Notes: generated by a model from the letters alone, not told the origin. A stretch of DNA of 41,584 nt from Puniceicoccaceae bacterium (GCA_022448605.1 JAKVCM010000010.1:1-41584); one strand, 5' to 3'. Positions 7,949-16,985 are shown, counted from the first letter of the stretch. Translations and numbers: made by a program.

Positions 7949-10414
7949 ATGGCTTTTTTCACTAAAAAAAACAATAAAAAGCGTAAGTTAAAAGACGGCC
8001 CCAGTAGCACTCGTAAAGATGCCGGCCGCGGCAAAGAGTCGAAAAGCTCTCACTTTTTCGAGACCGGTCAGTTGATAGAGGTCAGCCTCTTTCTGCTTTT
8101 TTCAGCACTCATTATAACTATCTGCTACCTCGGACAAAAACCGAAAGGACCCCGCATCATCCTCAATCAGGCGGCACAGACACGAGTCGTTTCCGAGTTC
8201 CAATTTCAATACGAAAGCGAAGTGATGGCTGAGGCGAAAGCGGTAGCAGCGCGCGCACAAGTGCCACCTGTTTTCCAGCGTACCTTCGAACCCTTTGAAA
8301 ACTTTCGTCAGTTTATCAATGAGCTCAACTTAAGTATCGCAAAGAACCAAATCGACTACGAAGAAGAGGGCCGTGAGGTTCTGCAAGCCGAGCTCCTAAA
8401 AACCGCAACGACACTGATTGAGTCGAGACAGTTAGCAGTTGAGGCCGAGTCCATTTCCAACCTTACAAAGCAGACCAAACCCAAGGAACGATCCGCGCTT
8501 TTCAACGACGCACTCTCCCTACTCAAAGAAATCTACGAGGATGGTATCTACTCAGATAAGAGCTCCGAGTCAGCAGGGCCACAGGTCACCGTCATTCAAC
8601 TCGTTGATGAGGATGGCCGCTACAATCTACCAGACGCTCGCTCTTTAGCCGATGCGCTTGTTGCGCTACGCGTTAAGATCAATTCACTCTCTGGCAATTC
8701 CGCAACGGCGCGCGCGCTCTTCGACATCTTCCGTGGAGGCCTTGAGCCAAACCTTCTCTACAGCGCGATCGGCACCAATCGGGCGATCCAGCGAGCCCTC
8801 GACCAACTAGAACCTAGCGTGATCAATTTCAAAGAAGGTGACACCTTGATCGAACCAGGAACCATGATTAAAGAAGCCGACATAGAGCGCATTGCAGCCT
8901 ATCGACAGGTCGAGCTAGACCGCCGCGGCAACTCGCTTATCTTCAATCAACTCTTCATTGAGCGACTCATGTTGACTACGATCCTCCTGATCGCCGTATA
9001 TATTTACCTTAAACAAGGCCTGCACGGACTGCAAAATCGAAACCGAGCCATCGCTATCACCGCCGTCAGTATTCTGCTCAATTTGTTAATTATTCGGATA
9101 ATCATGGAGATCGGCGAAAGTGCGCTGATTAATAGCCGACCTTCGCTCAGCATGTTACCCTACGTAGCACCTTACGCGCTCGCACCGATTATCGTGGCCG
9201 TGCTCGTGGGAGGTGCTCCCGCTGTGCTCTCAGCACTGATCGTTGCAGTCGTCTTTGGCATCATTCAAAACAATTCAGTCGAGTTTATCCTGATAGCTTT
9301 TCTGTCAGGCGTCGTTGGTGCCTATGTATCGACCAATATACGTAAGCGCTCAAAACTTGTCCGCTCAGGACTGCTGGCTGGCGCGACAGCTGCTATCGCT
9401 GCTGCGGCCATAGGTTTCCTCAATGGCTTCTCCTTTGGCATCGTCGGCCAGCAGACACTCGTCGCCCTGGTCGTTGGCTTGCTCACAGGCATTCTGGCCG
9501 TCGGCTTGCTACCCGTCTTCGAGCAGCTATTTAAGATCACCACCGAGATTACACTGCTTGAGCTGACCGACTTCAACCACCCCCTCCTGCGCCGTATGCA
9601 GATGGAAGCACCCGGCACCTATCATCACAGTCTCATGGTGGCCAACCTCTCCGAAAATGCCGCTGCAGCCATCGGCGCGAGCCCCCTACTCTGCCGCGTC
9701 TGTTGCCTCTTCCACGACATTGGTAAATTAGTTAAGCCCGAATATTTCACCGAAAATCAACGCGACGGCGTGAACCCGCACGATGAGAAGAATCCCTCGA
9801 TGAGCGCCCTCGTGATTAAAGCACACGTCAAAGAGGGCGTCGAAATGGCGCGCAAGGAAAAATTGCCCCGCGTGATCATCAACGTCATTCGTCAGCATCA
9901 CGGCACAACCCTAATTCAATATTTTTACTACCAAGCAAACGAGCGCGCCAAAGTAAAACAAGATGGCACCCTCCAACCCTTCCCCGAAAAGGCGAGCGCT
10001 AAGGGCAAGAAGAAGGCAAAAGAGACAATCAAGGTCGAAGAGAGCACTTACCGCTACGACGGGCCAAAACCCGCGTTTAAAGAGAGCGCCATCATCTTCT
10101 TCGCCGACAGCGTCGAGGCCGCCAGCCGTACTCTGAAGAAAGTCACGCAGCCTAACGTAGAGGAGTTAGTCGAGCGCATTTTCAAAGATCGGATCGAAGA
10201 CGGCCAGCTTGATAACTGTCCACTCACCTTTCAAGAGCTCGATCAAATACGTAAGAGCTTCATCTACACAGTACTCAATATGCTACACGCGCGTGTAGAA
10301 TACCCTAGGAGCGATGCTGAAAGAACTAACGACCTCGAAAAGGGAAACGCCAACAAAACACCCGAAGTCACATCCGATGCCAAAGCTCAGTCTGGAGATC
10401 AACAACCAATCTAG
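7949..10414 (+). CDS. pgpH: 7TM-HD family cyclic-di-AMP phosphodiesterase (PgpH/YqfF type)
   Basis: This 821-residue membrane protein has a Lys/Arg-rich N-tail, one helix near 49-65 and an extracytoplasmic 7TMR-HDED-like domain (about 66-325). A cluster of helices (about 330-520) and a cytoplasmic HD domain follow. The HD signature is intact: YHHSLMVANLSE, then His589-Asp590 in FHDIGK, then INVIRQHHGT. Well-studied members (Listeria PgpH) hydrolyse c-di-AMP. A low-complexity insert (KASAKGKKKAKETIKVEES) lies inside the HD domain between HHGT and the DSVEAASR helix. The 3' end overlaps ybeY by 38 nt. No diadenylate cyclase is in the window. Confidence 0.93.
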   Translation: MAFFTKKNNKKRKLKDGPSSTRKDAGRGKESKSSHFFETGQLIEVSLFLLFSALIITICYLGQKPKGPRIILNQAAQTRVVSEFQFQYESEVMAEAKAVAARAQVPPVFQRTFEPFENFRQFINELNLSIAKNQIDYEEEGREVLQAELLKTATTLIESRQLAVEAESISNLTKQTKPKERSALFNDALSLLKEIYEDGIYSDKSSESAGPQVTVIQLVDEDGRYNLPDARSLADALVALRVKINSLSGNSATARALFDIFRGGLEPNLLYSAIGTNRAIQRALDQLEPSVINFKEGDTLIEPGTMIKEADIERIAAYRQVELDRRGNSLIFNQLFIERLMLTTILLIAVYIYLKQGLHGLQNRNRAIAITAVSILLNLLIIRIIMEIGESALINSRPSLSMLPYVAPYALAPIIVAVLVGGAPAVLSALIVAVVFGIIQNNSVEFILIAFLSGVVGAYVSTNIRKRSKLVRSGLLAGATAAIAAAAIGFLNGFSFGIVGQQTLVALVVGLLTGILAVGLLPVFEQLFKITTEITLLELTDFNHPLLRRMQMEAPGTYHHSLMVANLSENAAAAIGASPLLCRVCCLFHDIGKLVKPEYFTENQRDGVNPHDEKNPSMSALVIKAHVKEGVEMARKEKLPRVIINVIRQHHGTTLIQYFYYQANERAKVKQDGTLQPFPEKASAKGKKKAKETIKVEESTYRYDGPKPAFKESAIIFFADSVEAASRTLKKVTQPNVEELVERIFKDRIEDGQLDNCPLTFQELDQIRKSFIYTVLNMLHARVEYPRSDAERTNDLEKGNANKTPEVTSDAKAQSGDQQPI

Positions 10415-10847
10415 CATCCTTTTCAACCCAGAGGCCGCCGCCATCGCTCTTTTTGAGGCGATCCATGCTTCTGCTAGATTCCCAATCAGCGAGGGCGAGC
10501 TAAGCATCGCCTTCGTCAATGATGCCGAGATTGCACAAGTGCACGCCGACTTCATGGGTGATCCCAGCCCGACCGATGTGATCACCTTCCCGGCTCAACC
10601 TGAGATGAAATCGGCTGGTGAGATCATTGTCTCCGTCGACCATGCCCGCAGCCGAGCTGCCGAATTAGGCGAGCCATTCAGTCGCGAGCTTAGCCTCTAC
10701 CTCATCCATGGCTGGCTGCATCTAGCTGGCTACAACGACCGGATAGAAAGCGACCGCGCTGAAATGCGCAACGCCGAGCAAAAAGCACTGGCAATCCTAG
10801 ATAAAGTAAATCAAGCGATTGAGTTTAAGCTCAAAACCTGTAAATAG
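10377..10847 (+). CDS. ybeY: Endoribonuclease YbeY (16S rRNA maturation)
   Basis: The 156-residue protein carries the family motifs GDPSPTDVITFP (61-72) and HGWLHLAGYND (111-121). The zinc site normally uses three His. Here His111 and His115 are kept, and the third position is Asp121, a substitution I believe also occurs in Bacteroidetes-type homologs. YbeY acts in 16S rRNA 3'-end processing and ribosome quality control in the cytoplasm. I chose the ATG at 10377, which gives MPKLSLEINN. An in-frame ATG at 10314 would add 21 residues encoded inside pgpH. The overlap with pgpH suggests translational coupling. Confidence 0.93.
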   Translation: MPKLSLEINNQSSILFNPEAAAIALFEAIHASARFPISEGELSIAFVNDAEIAQVHADFMGDPSPTDVITFPAQPEMKSAGEIIVSVDHARSRAAELGEPFSRELSLYLIHGWLHLAGYNDRIESDRAEMRNAEQKALAILDKVNQAIEFKLKTCK

Positions 10848-10922
10848 AATACCTTACTTCTAGCGAATCGCAACACGACGACTTTAGTTGACGCCCCTAA
10901 AAATATGGAACCAACTTGACCA

Positions 10923-11516
10923 GTGCCTGACAAATCTGATGCGAAAGTACCTGTCACCCCGCCTGAGCAGTGGGTTGATAAGTATGGAGATTATCTCTAC
11001 GGCTTCGCCATGTCGCGCTTGCGCAATCCCGACGCCGCCAACGACTGCCTACAAGACACTTTTCTTGCTGGGATCAAGGCGCTCGAACGATTCGATGGAA
11101 GTCGCGATATTAAATTTTGGTTGCGAGGTATCATGCGCAATAAGATTGTCGACCAGATCCGTAAATCGATCAAAGAAAACAAGGTCGATATCGAGGCTGA
11201 AGACGAAGCCCTCTTAGAGAGCTTTTGGTTTAAATATAGCGGCATCGCCACAACCAATCCAGACCCTTGGCAATTTAACCCCCGCAAGTCATATGATAAC
11301 GGAGAGTTTTGGATCGTGTTCGAGAAATGCATCGCTCAAGTCAAAGATCCTGCCCGCGAAGCATTCGTCCTACGCGTGCTCGAAGATCAAACAACTGAAG
11401 AAGTTTGTAAGGCAATGGATGTAACTCCGAATTATTTATGGGTGCTGTTGCATCGCGCCCGAGAACAACTAAAGTTACTACTCGAATCTAGCTGGACTGG
11501 AGAAAACGTCAAATAA
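10923..11516 (+). CDS. ECF-type RNA polymerase sigma factor
   Basis: The 197-residue protein has region 2 (FAMSRLRNPDAANDCLQDTF, then FWLRGIMRNKIVDQIR) and region 4 (QTTEEVCKAMDVTPNYLWVL, then HRAREQLKLLL), with a long linker between (about 80-130). This is ECF sigma architecture without regions 1 and 3. The start is GTG at 10923: TGA lies two codons upstream, and no ATG occurs before the Met within region 2. It is followed 11 nt downstream by a small HxxxCxxC protein, the classic place for an anti-sigma. The controlled regulon is unknown. Confidence 0.92.
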   Translation: MPDKSDAKVPVTPPEQWVDKYGDYLYGFAMSRLRNPDAANDCLQDTFLAGIKALERFDGSRDIKFWLRGIMRNKIVDQIRKSIKENKVDIEAEDEALLESFWFKYSGIATTNPDPWQFNPRKSYDNGEFWIVFEKCIAQVKDPAREAFVLRVLEDQTTEEVCKAMDVTPNYLWVLLHRAREQLKLLLESSWTGENVK

Positions 11517-11527
11517 TTCACCATCAT

Positions 11528-11797
11528 ATGTTTACCTGCAAACAAGTATCCAACGCACTGTCCAAGGAGGACTACGAAAAGATGTCTCCCGTGAGGCGCT
11601 TTTTTCTACGTTTGCACGTAAAACTCTGTGTTTTCTGTGGCAAGTATAACCGGCAAGTCATGGATTCACAGGATATGTGTCGATGCTACAAAAAGCATGA
11701 AATCTCCAACGAAGAAACTTTCGTTCAATACCGTCCCCAGTTGGAACCCTTGAAAAAAGACCAGCTCAAGGAGCTAATCGCTTCGCAGTCTAAGTAG
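11528..11797 (+). CDS. Small zinc-finger (zf-HC2/ZAS-like) anti-sigma factor candidate
   Basis: This 89-residue soluble protein has His30-x3-Cys34-x2-Cys37 (LHVKLCVFCGKYNRQV), the H-x3-C-x2-C core of zinc-binding anti-sigma domains. A second pair, Cys51 and Cys53, follows. No transmembrane segment is seen, so it would act in the cytoplasm, as redox-sensing RsrA-like proteins do. It is encoded 11 nt after the ECF sigma gene, which strongly suggests it holds that sigma factor. Redox or metal release of the sigma factor is inference. Confidence 0.8.
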   Translation: MFTCKQVSNALSKEDYEKMSPVRRFFLRLHVKLCVFCGKYNRQVMDSQDMCRCYKKHEISNEETFVQYRPQLEPLKKDQLKELIASQSK

Positions 11798-11828
11798 GCG
11801 AAAAAGCTCTCAACTGTATACACATCTT

Positions 11829-12635
11829 CTAAACCTGAGGCACTGCCTCGAGTAGCTTAACGGTATAAGGATGCTTGGGATTGCTATATATCTCTTCGGC
11901 GCTAGCTTGCTCCACAATTTTGCCCTCCGTCATGACGAGTACTTTGTCGCTGATATGCTCGACCACTGCAAGGTCATGGGCGATGAAGAGATAGGTCAAG
12001 CTGAGCTCGTCTTGCAGGTCTTGCAGAAGATTGATAATCTGCGCCTGCACAGAGACGTCGAGCGCGCTGACAGGCTCGTCGCAGACGATAAAGTCTGGCT
12101 CGACCGCGAGGGCGCGGGCGATGCCGATGCGCTGGCGCTGGCCTCCGCTGAACTGGTGCGGGTAGCGCTGCATGAATTCGGCAGAGAGGCCTACCTGTTC
12201 GAGTAGGTCGGCCACGCGAGCTTGCTTTTGCGACTTTGACCAATCTTTGAAATGGATGTCGAGAGGCTCAGCAATAATGCTGTAGATCGTCATCCTAGGA
12301 TTAAGCGAGCCGAAGGGGTCTTGGAAGATAACCTGGATTTTCTTGCGATAGGCAAAGAAATCACGGCGAGACAATGTGGCCAGATCGCGATCCTCGTAGT
12401 GAACGGAGCCAGCGGTGATGGGTACAAGACGTGCGATAGCGCGTCCGGTAGTGGTCTTACCACTACCGCTTTCACCGACGAGGCCTACAGTCTTACCTCG
12501 GGGCACGTCAAAACTGATGCCATCCACGGCTTTGACCACGTCGACAGTGCGTTGGAGGACACCGCCTTTGACGGGGAAGTGAACTTTGAGATCGCGAACG
12601 GAGAGCAAAGCTTCGGCTATGAAAGAATCGGACAT
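11829..12635 (-). CDS. Oligopeptide/dipeptide ABC transporter ATP-binding protein (OppF/DppF type)
   Basis: The 268-residue ATPase has Walker [11 protein letters not shown], the signature LSGG variant [15 protein letters not shown] and Walker [13 protein letters not shown]. It also has the OppF/DppF-type stretch [20 protein letters not shown] and the C-terminal ending [19 protein letters not shown]. It energises peptide import with a second ATPase, two permeases and a binding protein. None of those partners is in the window, so the gene is isolated, convergent with the ECF/anti-sigma pair. The C-terminus is short compared with family members of 300 or more residues, since little follows the HPYT motif. 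Confidence 0.93.
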   Translation of the reverse strand: MSDSFIAEALLSVRDLKVHFPVKGGVLQRTVDVVKAVDGISFDVPRGKTVGLVGESGSGKTTTGRAIARLVPITAGSVHYEDRDLATLSRRDFFAYRKKIQVIFQDPFGSLNPRMTIYSIIAEPLDIHFKDWSKSQKQARVADLLEQVGLSAEFMQRYPHQFSGGQRQRIGIARALAVEPDFIVCDEPVSALDVSVQAQIINLLQDLQDELSLTYLFIAHDLAVVEHISDKVLVMTEGKIVEQASAEEIYSNPKHPYTVKLLEAVPQV

Positions 12636-12776
12636 ATTTATCTGTTACAGCAGAAAGGAACTGCTACGCAATACTAGGAGCTAAAAAGTATCAAGCACAG
12701 CAGAGCTGGACTTTCAATAGCCTAAGCGCTTACTTTATTACATCCGCTTGTTAAATATACACTTAGCAGCGAGCAT

Positions 12777-12911
12777 ATGAAAAAAAATATCTCAAAAATC
12801 GTCCTCGTTTTCGCGTTTGCCGCGACCCTAGCCTGCGCCGCTGGTTGTGGTTCGACTCGTACCGAAAACGGAGTGAATATAAAACAAGGCAGTCGTTTGC
12901 CTTGGTTTTAG
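12777..12911 (+). CDS. 44-residue putative lipoprotein
   Basis: An ATG at 12777 gives a basic start (MKKNISK), a hydrophobic run (IVLVFAFAATLA) and a lipobox-like AAGC at about 21-24. A short polar tail ending in SRLPWF follows. This is the shape of an entericidin-like or other tiny lipoprotein. The cysteine-rich CAAGCG offers an alternative cleavage site. It lies between two minus-strand genes and would have its own promoter; TTACTT-16-TAAATA around 12730 is a weak candidate. The overlapping minus-strand ORF (12763-12987) lacks protein-like features. Confidence 0.55.
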   Translation: MKKNISKIVLVFAFAATLACAAGCGSTRTENGVNIKQGSRLPWF

Positions 12912-12989
12912 AAAAATCTCCTCTCCCGACGGCCATGCTCCAAGCGCATTCCCTCGGTAGTCGCATAAAAGCTGGGATCCAAACCACTC

Positions 12990-14567
12990 CTACCGCATCG
13001 GCATGTATTTGAGGAGCATTGCCTTGAGCGTAGCCAGTTCCTCAAAGCGAAATAGATAGAGTAGTGTAAAATAGACAATAGCACCTCCTGGAACGCAGAC
13101 GGTGACGGAGAGTGCTGCGCTTAGCTTATCGTTCAATTCGAAACCAGCCACAAACGACCATGCGAAGGCACAAAATAGCCCCATGCTGACACCCGCGAGG
13201 AGCACTTTAAACAAAGCTGGACGCAAGGCGCGGTAACTAATAGCGGGACGCCTAGACGAAAGCGTTCGCCAGAGTAGCCAGCTCTGAGCGAACGCGGCCA
13301 GCACGTTGGCCGCAGCCAAACCAGCAGCATCCCAGAATTGCATGAGGAATAAGCCAAAAAATAAATTAATCATCAGGCAGTAAGCAGCAACCTTTACAGG
13401 GGTGCGCATGTCTTTACTCGCGTGGAGTCCACGGGTCGCAAAAGTCGCTGCCGAGTAGAACGGTAAGCCAAGCCCATAGATTGCGAGGAGTGGCACGGTA
13501 GCGAGCACATCGGCCTGTTCAAAAGCCCCCCAGAAGAAAAGCAGCTCGATAATCGGCTCGCCCAATACAAATAGCCCGATGCCCGCAGGCAGAGAAATAC
13601 CGACTACGAGACGTAAGCCTTTGAGAAAGGCGGCCGAGAAGGCCGTCTCATCATGATTCGAGAGCGCCTTAGCTAAGAGCGGAAAAAATACAGTCGCCAC
13701 CGCAATGGTGAATACGCCGAGCGGTAGCTCCATTAGTCTACTTGCTAGATACAGCACGGATACCGCCGATTCGTCAAGCGAGTAGGCCAAAAGCCGCGAG
13801 ATGAGGATATTAATCTGCAAAATTGCTGCCCCCATCAGCCCTGGCAAGAAGAGTTGCCAGAGCTCGGTCAACGCTGCCCCGCTCTCCGACTCCAGTCGTG
13901 GTCGCCATCCTTGACGCATGAGATCGATCGCTGGCAGGAGTAGCTGCAGTAGTCCACCGAAAAGCACGCCACCACACAACCAATAGACCAATCGCGCGGC
14001 ATCCGAATCCAGGCAGAGACCCGCGGCCAGCGCCCCGATCATAGCAAGGTTGAGCAAGATCGGAGTCGACGCCGCCACCGCAAAACGACCGACTAGATTC
14101 AGACCCGCCGAAATAATCGCAGCCAAGCAGATAAATAGCGTGTAGGGCATTAGCCAGACAGCCAGTCCCGCACCCATTGACCAGCGCTCAGGCAAAAAGT
14201 CACCACCAGCCGCCCAAGCCATCAATATCATGCCTAAGCTGATGATTATAACCAGCGCTAACAATAAGTGCGCAAGCACCTGATTGAAAAAGCGAAAGGC
14301 ACCGCTTTGCCCCTCCCGCTCTAGAACGTCGGAAAAAACAGGAACGATGGCTGAACTTAGCGCCCCCTCGCCGAGTAGTCGGCGAAAAAGATTGGGAAGT
14401 GTGAAGGCCAGAATGAAGGCAGAGTTCCACAGGCTTGCGCCGAGTGCTGCAAAAATGAGGATATCCCTTAAAAGTCCCAATAAGCGAGAGCCCACAGTTG
14501 AAAGACTGACCACGGCGATGTTTTTGAAATTTTGGAGCATCTGTTTGCAAGGATCAGGTAAATTCAT
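12990..14567 (-). CDS. murJ: Lipid II flippase MurJ (MviN)
   Basis: This 525-residue protein has about 14 hydrophobic helices and the MurJ signatures STVGSRLLGLLRDILIF near the N-terminus and AATFATRGLHASKDMRTPVK in the middle. The conserved charged residues lining the MurJ cavity (Arg in GLLRD, Arg in NLFRRLLGEG) are present. It exports lipid II across the inner membrane for peptidoglycan synthesis, consistent with a Gram-negative envelope. Translation may start at 14567 or at the Met codon at 14540, which gives MLQNFKNIAV. A 17-bp inverted repeat overlaps the first start. It is transcribed alone. Confidence 0.96.
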   Translation of the reverse strand: MNLPDPCKQMLQNFKNIAVVSLSTVGSRLLGLLRDILIFAALGASLWNSAFILAFTLPNLFRRLLGEGALSSAIVPVFSDVLEREGQSGAFRFFNQVLAHLLLALVIIISLGMILMAWAAGGDFLPERWSMGAGLAVWLMPYTLFICLAAIISAGLNLVGRFAVAASTPILLNLAMIGALAAGLCLDSDAARLVYWLCGGVLFGGLLQLLLPAIDLMRQGWRPRLESESGAALTELWQLFLPGLMGAAILQINILISRLLAYSLDESAVSVLYLASRLMELPLGVFTIAVATVFFPLLAKALSNHDETAFSAAFLKGLRLVVGISLPAGIGLFVLGEPIIELLFFWGAFEQADVLATVPLLAIYGLGLPFYSAATFATRGLHASKDMRTPVKVAAYCLMINLFFGLFLMQFWDAAGLAAANVLAAFAQSWLLWRTLSSRRPAISYRALRPALFKVLLAGVSMGLFCAFAWSFVAGFELNDKLSAALSVTVCVPGGAIVYFTLLYLFRFEELATLKAMLLKYMPMR

Positions 14568-14572
14568 TACCT
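14556..14572. promoter_or_regulatory. Inverted repeat at murJ start
   Basis: AGGTAA-ATTCA-TTACCT is a perfect 6-bp inverted repeat with a 5-nt spacer spanning the upstream ATG of murJ. It could be an operator or an mRNA hairpin that hides the first start and favours the internal Met at 14540. It could also be chance. Confidence 0.25.
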
Positions 14573-14693
14573 AATTAGATTCTAGCAACTACGTCGCAAA
14601 AAACTTTGGCAATTGTATATTTAGTGCTCTTAGTTCTTGGTCTATTGATTATTTTCGTCAGAAAGCTATCAATTTAAACTAATTATTTGATCT

Positions 14694-15764
14694 ATGCCAC
14701 TCATTTCAAAACTCACCGTCCGCCTCAAACGCCATCCAAAGCGCGTTGTATTTCCCGAAGGCAGTGACCCTCGCATCTTGCAAGCAGCCCGCAAATTTGC
14801 ATCCAATTCACTAGGCATTCCAATCTTACTAGGCGACCGTGCCAAAATTAAAGCTAATGCCGAAAAGCTCGACATTAACCTCGAGCACATCCGAATCATC
14901 GAACCGCGCCGTAGTGATGAGTGGGGAAACTTTGTCAAGAAATTTCAAGGCTTGCGTCGTTTCAAAAACCTCAAAGACAAAGACATCGAACAATACCTAG
15001 ATGACACCAACTACTTCGCCACTATGATGCTCGCTACCTCGCAGGCTGATGCAATCGTATCGGGTGCCACCAGTTCCGCCTCCAGTGCACTGCGCCCCCT
15101 CCTGCAAATCGTCCCGCGCCTTCACGAGGTTAACACCGTCTCCTCGCTCAACATCTTCGATCTTGAAGACCTTGAAACTGGCAAAGACCGAGAACTCTTC
15201 TTAGCTGATTGCGCCGTAGTGCCTAATCCTACTAGCGAACAACTTGCTGACATCGCGGTGACCACCGCCGCGCTCCGCTACCACTTGACTAATAAAAAGC
15301 CTCATGTGGCGCTACTCAGTTACTCCAGTAAAAGCGTAACGAGTAAGGACCCTACTGTGGCCAAGATGAAAGCAGCCACTAAAATGGCGCGCAACAAAGC
15401 CCACGAACTCGACATCCCTATGGAGATCGATGGCGAGCTTCAAGTCGACGCCGCACTTGATCCCATCACTGCGAAAGCTAAGAAAATCGATGGTCCTGTC
15501 GCCGGACATGCCAACGTCTTGATCTTTCCTGACCTACACTCAGCCAACGTCGCCTCCAAACTAGTCGACACCTTGACCCGTGCGCGCAACTACGGCCCTA
15601 TCCTCACCGGCCTCGCCAAGCCCGCTGCAGAGATCAGTCGCGGTGCTTCCGCTGGCGATATATTTGGTGCCGCCGTGATGGTCGCTTCACAGGCCATCGA
15701 TCATAAGCTTCTATACCCGACGGATAATAGCGACGATTTGAACGAAGACGTGACTATCCTCTAG
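14694..15764 (+). CDS. pta: Phosphate acetyltransferase, catalytic domain only
   Basis: The 356-residue protein matches the PTA_PTB catalytic fold: RVVFPEGSDPRILQAARKF at the N-terminus, ADAIVSGATSSASSALRPLL, and near the end HANVLIFPDLHSANVASKL followed by LTGLAKPAAEISRGASAGDI. It interconverts acetyl-CoA and acetyl phosphate in acetate metabolism. It corresponds in length to the short single-domain Pta class. The P-loop/DRTGG half found at the N-terminus of long Pta enzymes is encoded by the next gene 40 nt downstream. No ackA is seen in the window. Confidence 0.94.
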   Translation: MPLISKLTVRLKRHPKRVVFPEGSDPRILQAARKFASNSLGIPILLGDRAKIKANAEKLDINLEHIRIIEPRRSDEWGNFVKKFQGLRRFKNLKDKDIEQYLDDTNYFATMMLATSQADAIVSGATSSASSALRPLLQIVPRLHEVNTVSSLNIFDLEDLETGKDRELFLADCAVVPNPTSEQLADIAVTTAALRYHLTNKKPHVALLSYSSKSVTSKDPTVAKMKAATKMARNKAHELDIPMEIDGELQVDAALDPITAKAKKIDGPVAGHANVLIFPDLHSANVASKLVDTLTRARNYGPILTGLAKPAAEISRGASAGDIFGAAVMVASQAIDHKLLYPTDNSDDLNEDVTIL

Positions 15765-15804
15765 GATAGCTAATTTGTAAGCTTACAGAAATCACTCTGA
15801 ATAT

Positions 15805-16980
15805 ATGCCAATAATACAAAAAGACTTCACCGAGCCCGAGGATACGGAGATCTTGACTTCGCCACGCAACAAGACGACCAAACGCATTTTCATCGCCGCA
15901 ACTCGGATGAATGACGGTAAGACTACCACGAGTCTTGCCCTCTTTTCGGCAATACGTAGCATCACCGAGCGAGTTGGATTCATCAAGCCAGTGGGCCAGC
16001 GTTTCGTCGAAGTCGAAGGCCGCCAGGTAGATGAAGACTCCGTCTTGCTCAACCAAATTTTCAATGTGCAAACTCCTATCCACGCGATGAGCCCTATCGC
16101 GGTTCACGCTACCTTTTCTAGGGAGTATTTAGATAACCCCTCAGCAAATCACGCTAATCTAATTGATAAAATGTGTCGCGCCTTCGACCGCGCAGCTTTT
16201 GAACGCGACTACATTATCGTTGAGGGCAGCGGTCACGCAGGAGTGGGTTCAGTCTTCAGCCTCTCCAACGCAGAAGTCGCTAAACGCCTAAATGCAAAAG
16301 TTATCATAGTCGCACGAGGCGGCATCGGCCGTCCAGTTGATGAAATCGCTCTCAACAAAGCCGTCTTTGAAGCTGCTGGTGTGGGAATAATCGGAGCGAT
16401 CATCAACAAAGTCGAACCCGACAAGCTAGAAATGGTCGACAAATATTGCCGCATCGCACTTGAGCATATGAATATCCCCTTACTCGGTTGTATTCCTCAC
16501 GAGTACAAGCTAACACAACCCAATCTAGAGCAAGTAGTCGCCGTGACTAATGGGCGTTGGCTAAATGGTAAAAACACGGGCAGTAAAAATCGTATCGATA
16601 AAGTCATTATTGGAGCGATGGCAGCCAAGGGCCTCGTAGAACACCTGGTCAAGGGCATACTTATTATAGCGCCAGGCGACCGAGAGGACATCATCCTATC
16701 GGCCATCGCTACCGACGGACTGCGCAGCGATAAACTCATCGCAGGCATCATACTGACGCGTAATATTCTTCCCGACCCGAAGCTAATGGAAATGATCGAG
16801 AAGACCTCGATCCCCGTTATCATGTGCGGAGAGGACAGCTACAAAGTAGCCTCAAAAATCAACAACATGACGGTCAAGACTCAGCCAAGCGACGAGGATA
16901 AAATACCAATCATTAAAGATCTCATTACTAAAAATATCGATCTCGAAGTCATCCAGCACGCCTTCGAATTACAGGACTAA
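15805..16980 (+). CDS. BioD-like P-loop plus DRTGG domain protein, stand-alone Pta regulatory half
   Basis: The 391-residue protein has an N-terminal P-loop of the dethiobiotin-synthetase/AAA_26 type (AATRMNDGKTTTSLALF, residues 31-47), with IIVEGSGHAGVGSVF and NAKVIIVARGG as later motifs. The second half (about 230-345) matches the DRTGG domain. That order equals the regulatory N-terminal region of long (about 700-residue) Pta enzymes. Unlike many fused versions, the P-loop Gly-Lys-Thr is intact. Its position directly after pta suggests it modulates that enzyme or forms a complex with it; this is inference. xseB begins 6 nt downstream, so the gene is also in that operon. Confidence 0.85.
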   Translation: MPIIQKDFTEPEDTEILTSPRNKTTKRIFIAATRMNDGKTTTSLALFSAIRSITERVGFIKPVGQRFVEVEGRQVDEDSVLLNQIFNVQTPIHAMSPIAVHATFSREYLDNPSANHANLIDKMCRAFDRAAFERDYIIVEGSGHAGVGSVFSLSNAEVAKRLNAKVIIVARGGIGRPVDEIALNKAVFEAAGVGIIGAIINKVEPDKLEMVDKYCRIALEHMNIPLLGCIPHEYKLTQPNLEQVVAVTNGRWLNGKNTGSKNRIDKVIIGAMAAKGLVEHLVKGILIIAPGDREDIILSAIATDGLRSDKLIAGIILTRNILPDPKLMEMIEKTSIPVIMCGEDSYKVASKINNMTVKTQPSDEDKIPIIKDLITKNIDLEVIQHAFELQD

Positions 16981-16985
16981 ACACA

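Noticed and set aside
12763-12987. 74-codon minus-strand ORF antisense to the small lipoprotein
   Set aside because: Its composition is not protein-like, and the plus-strand reading explains the region better.
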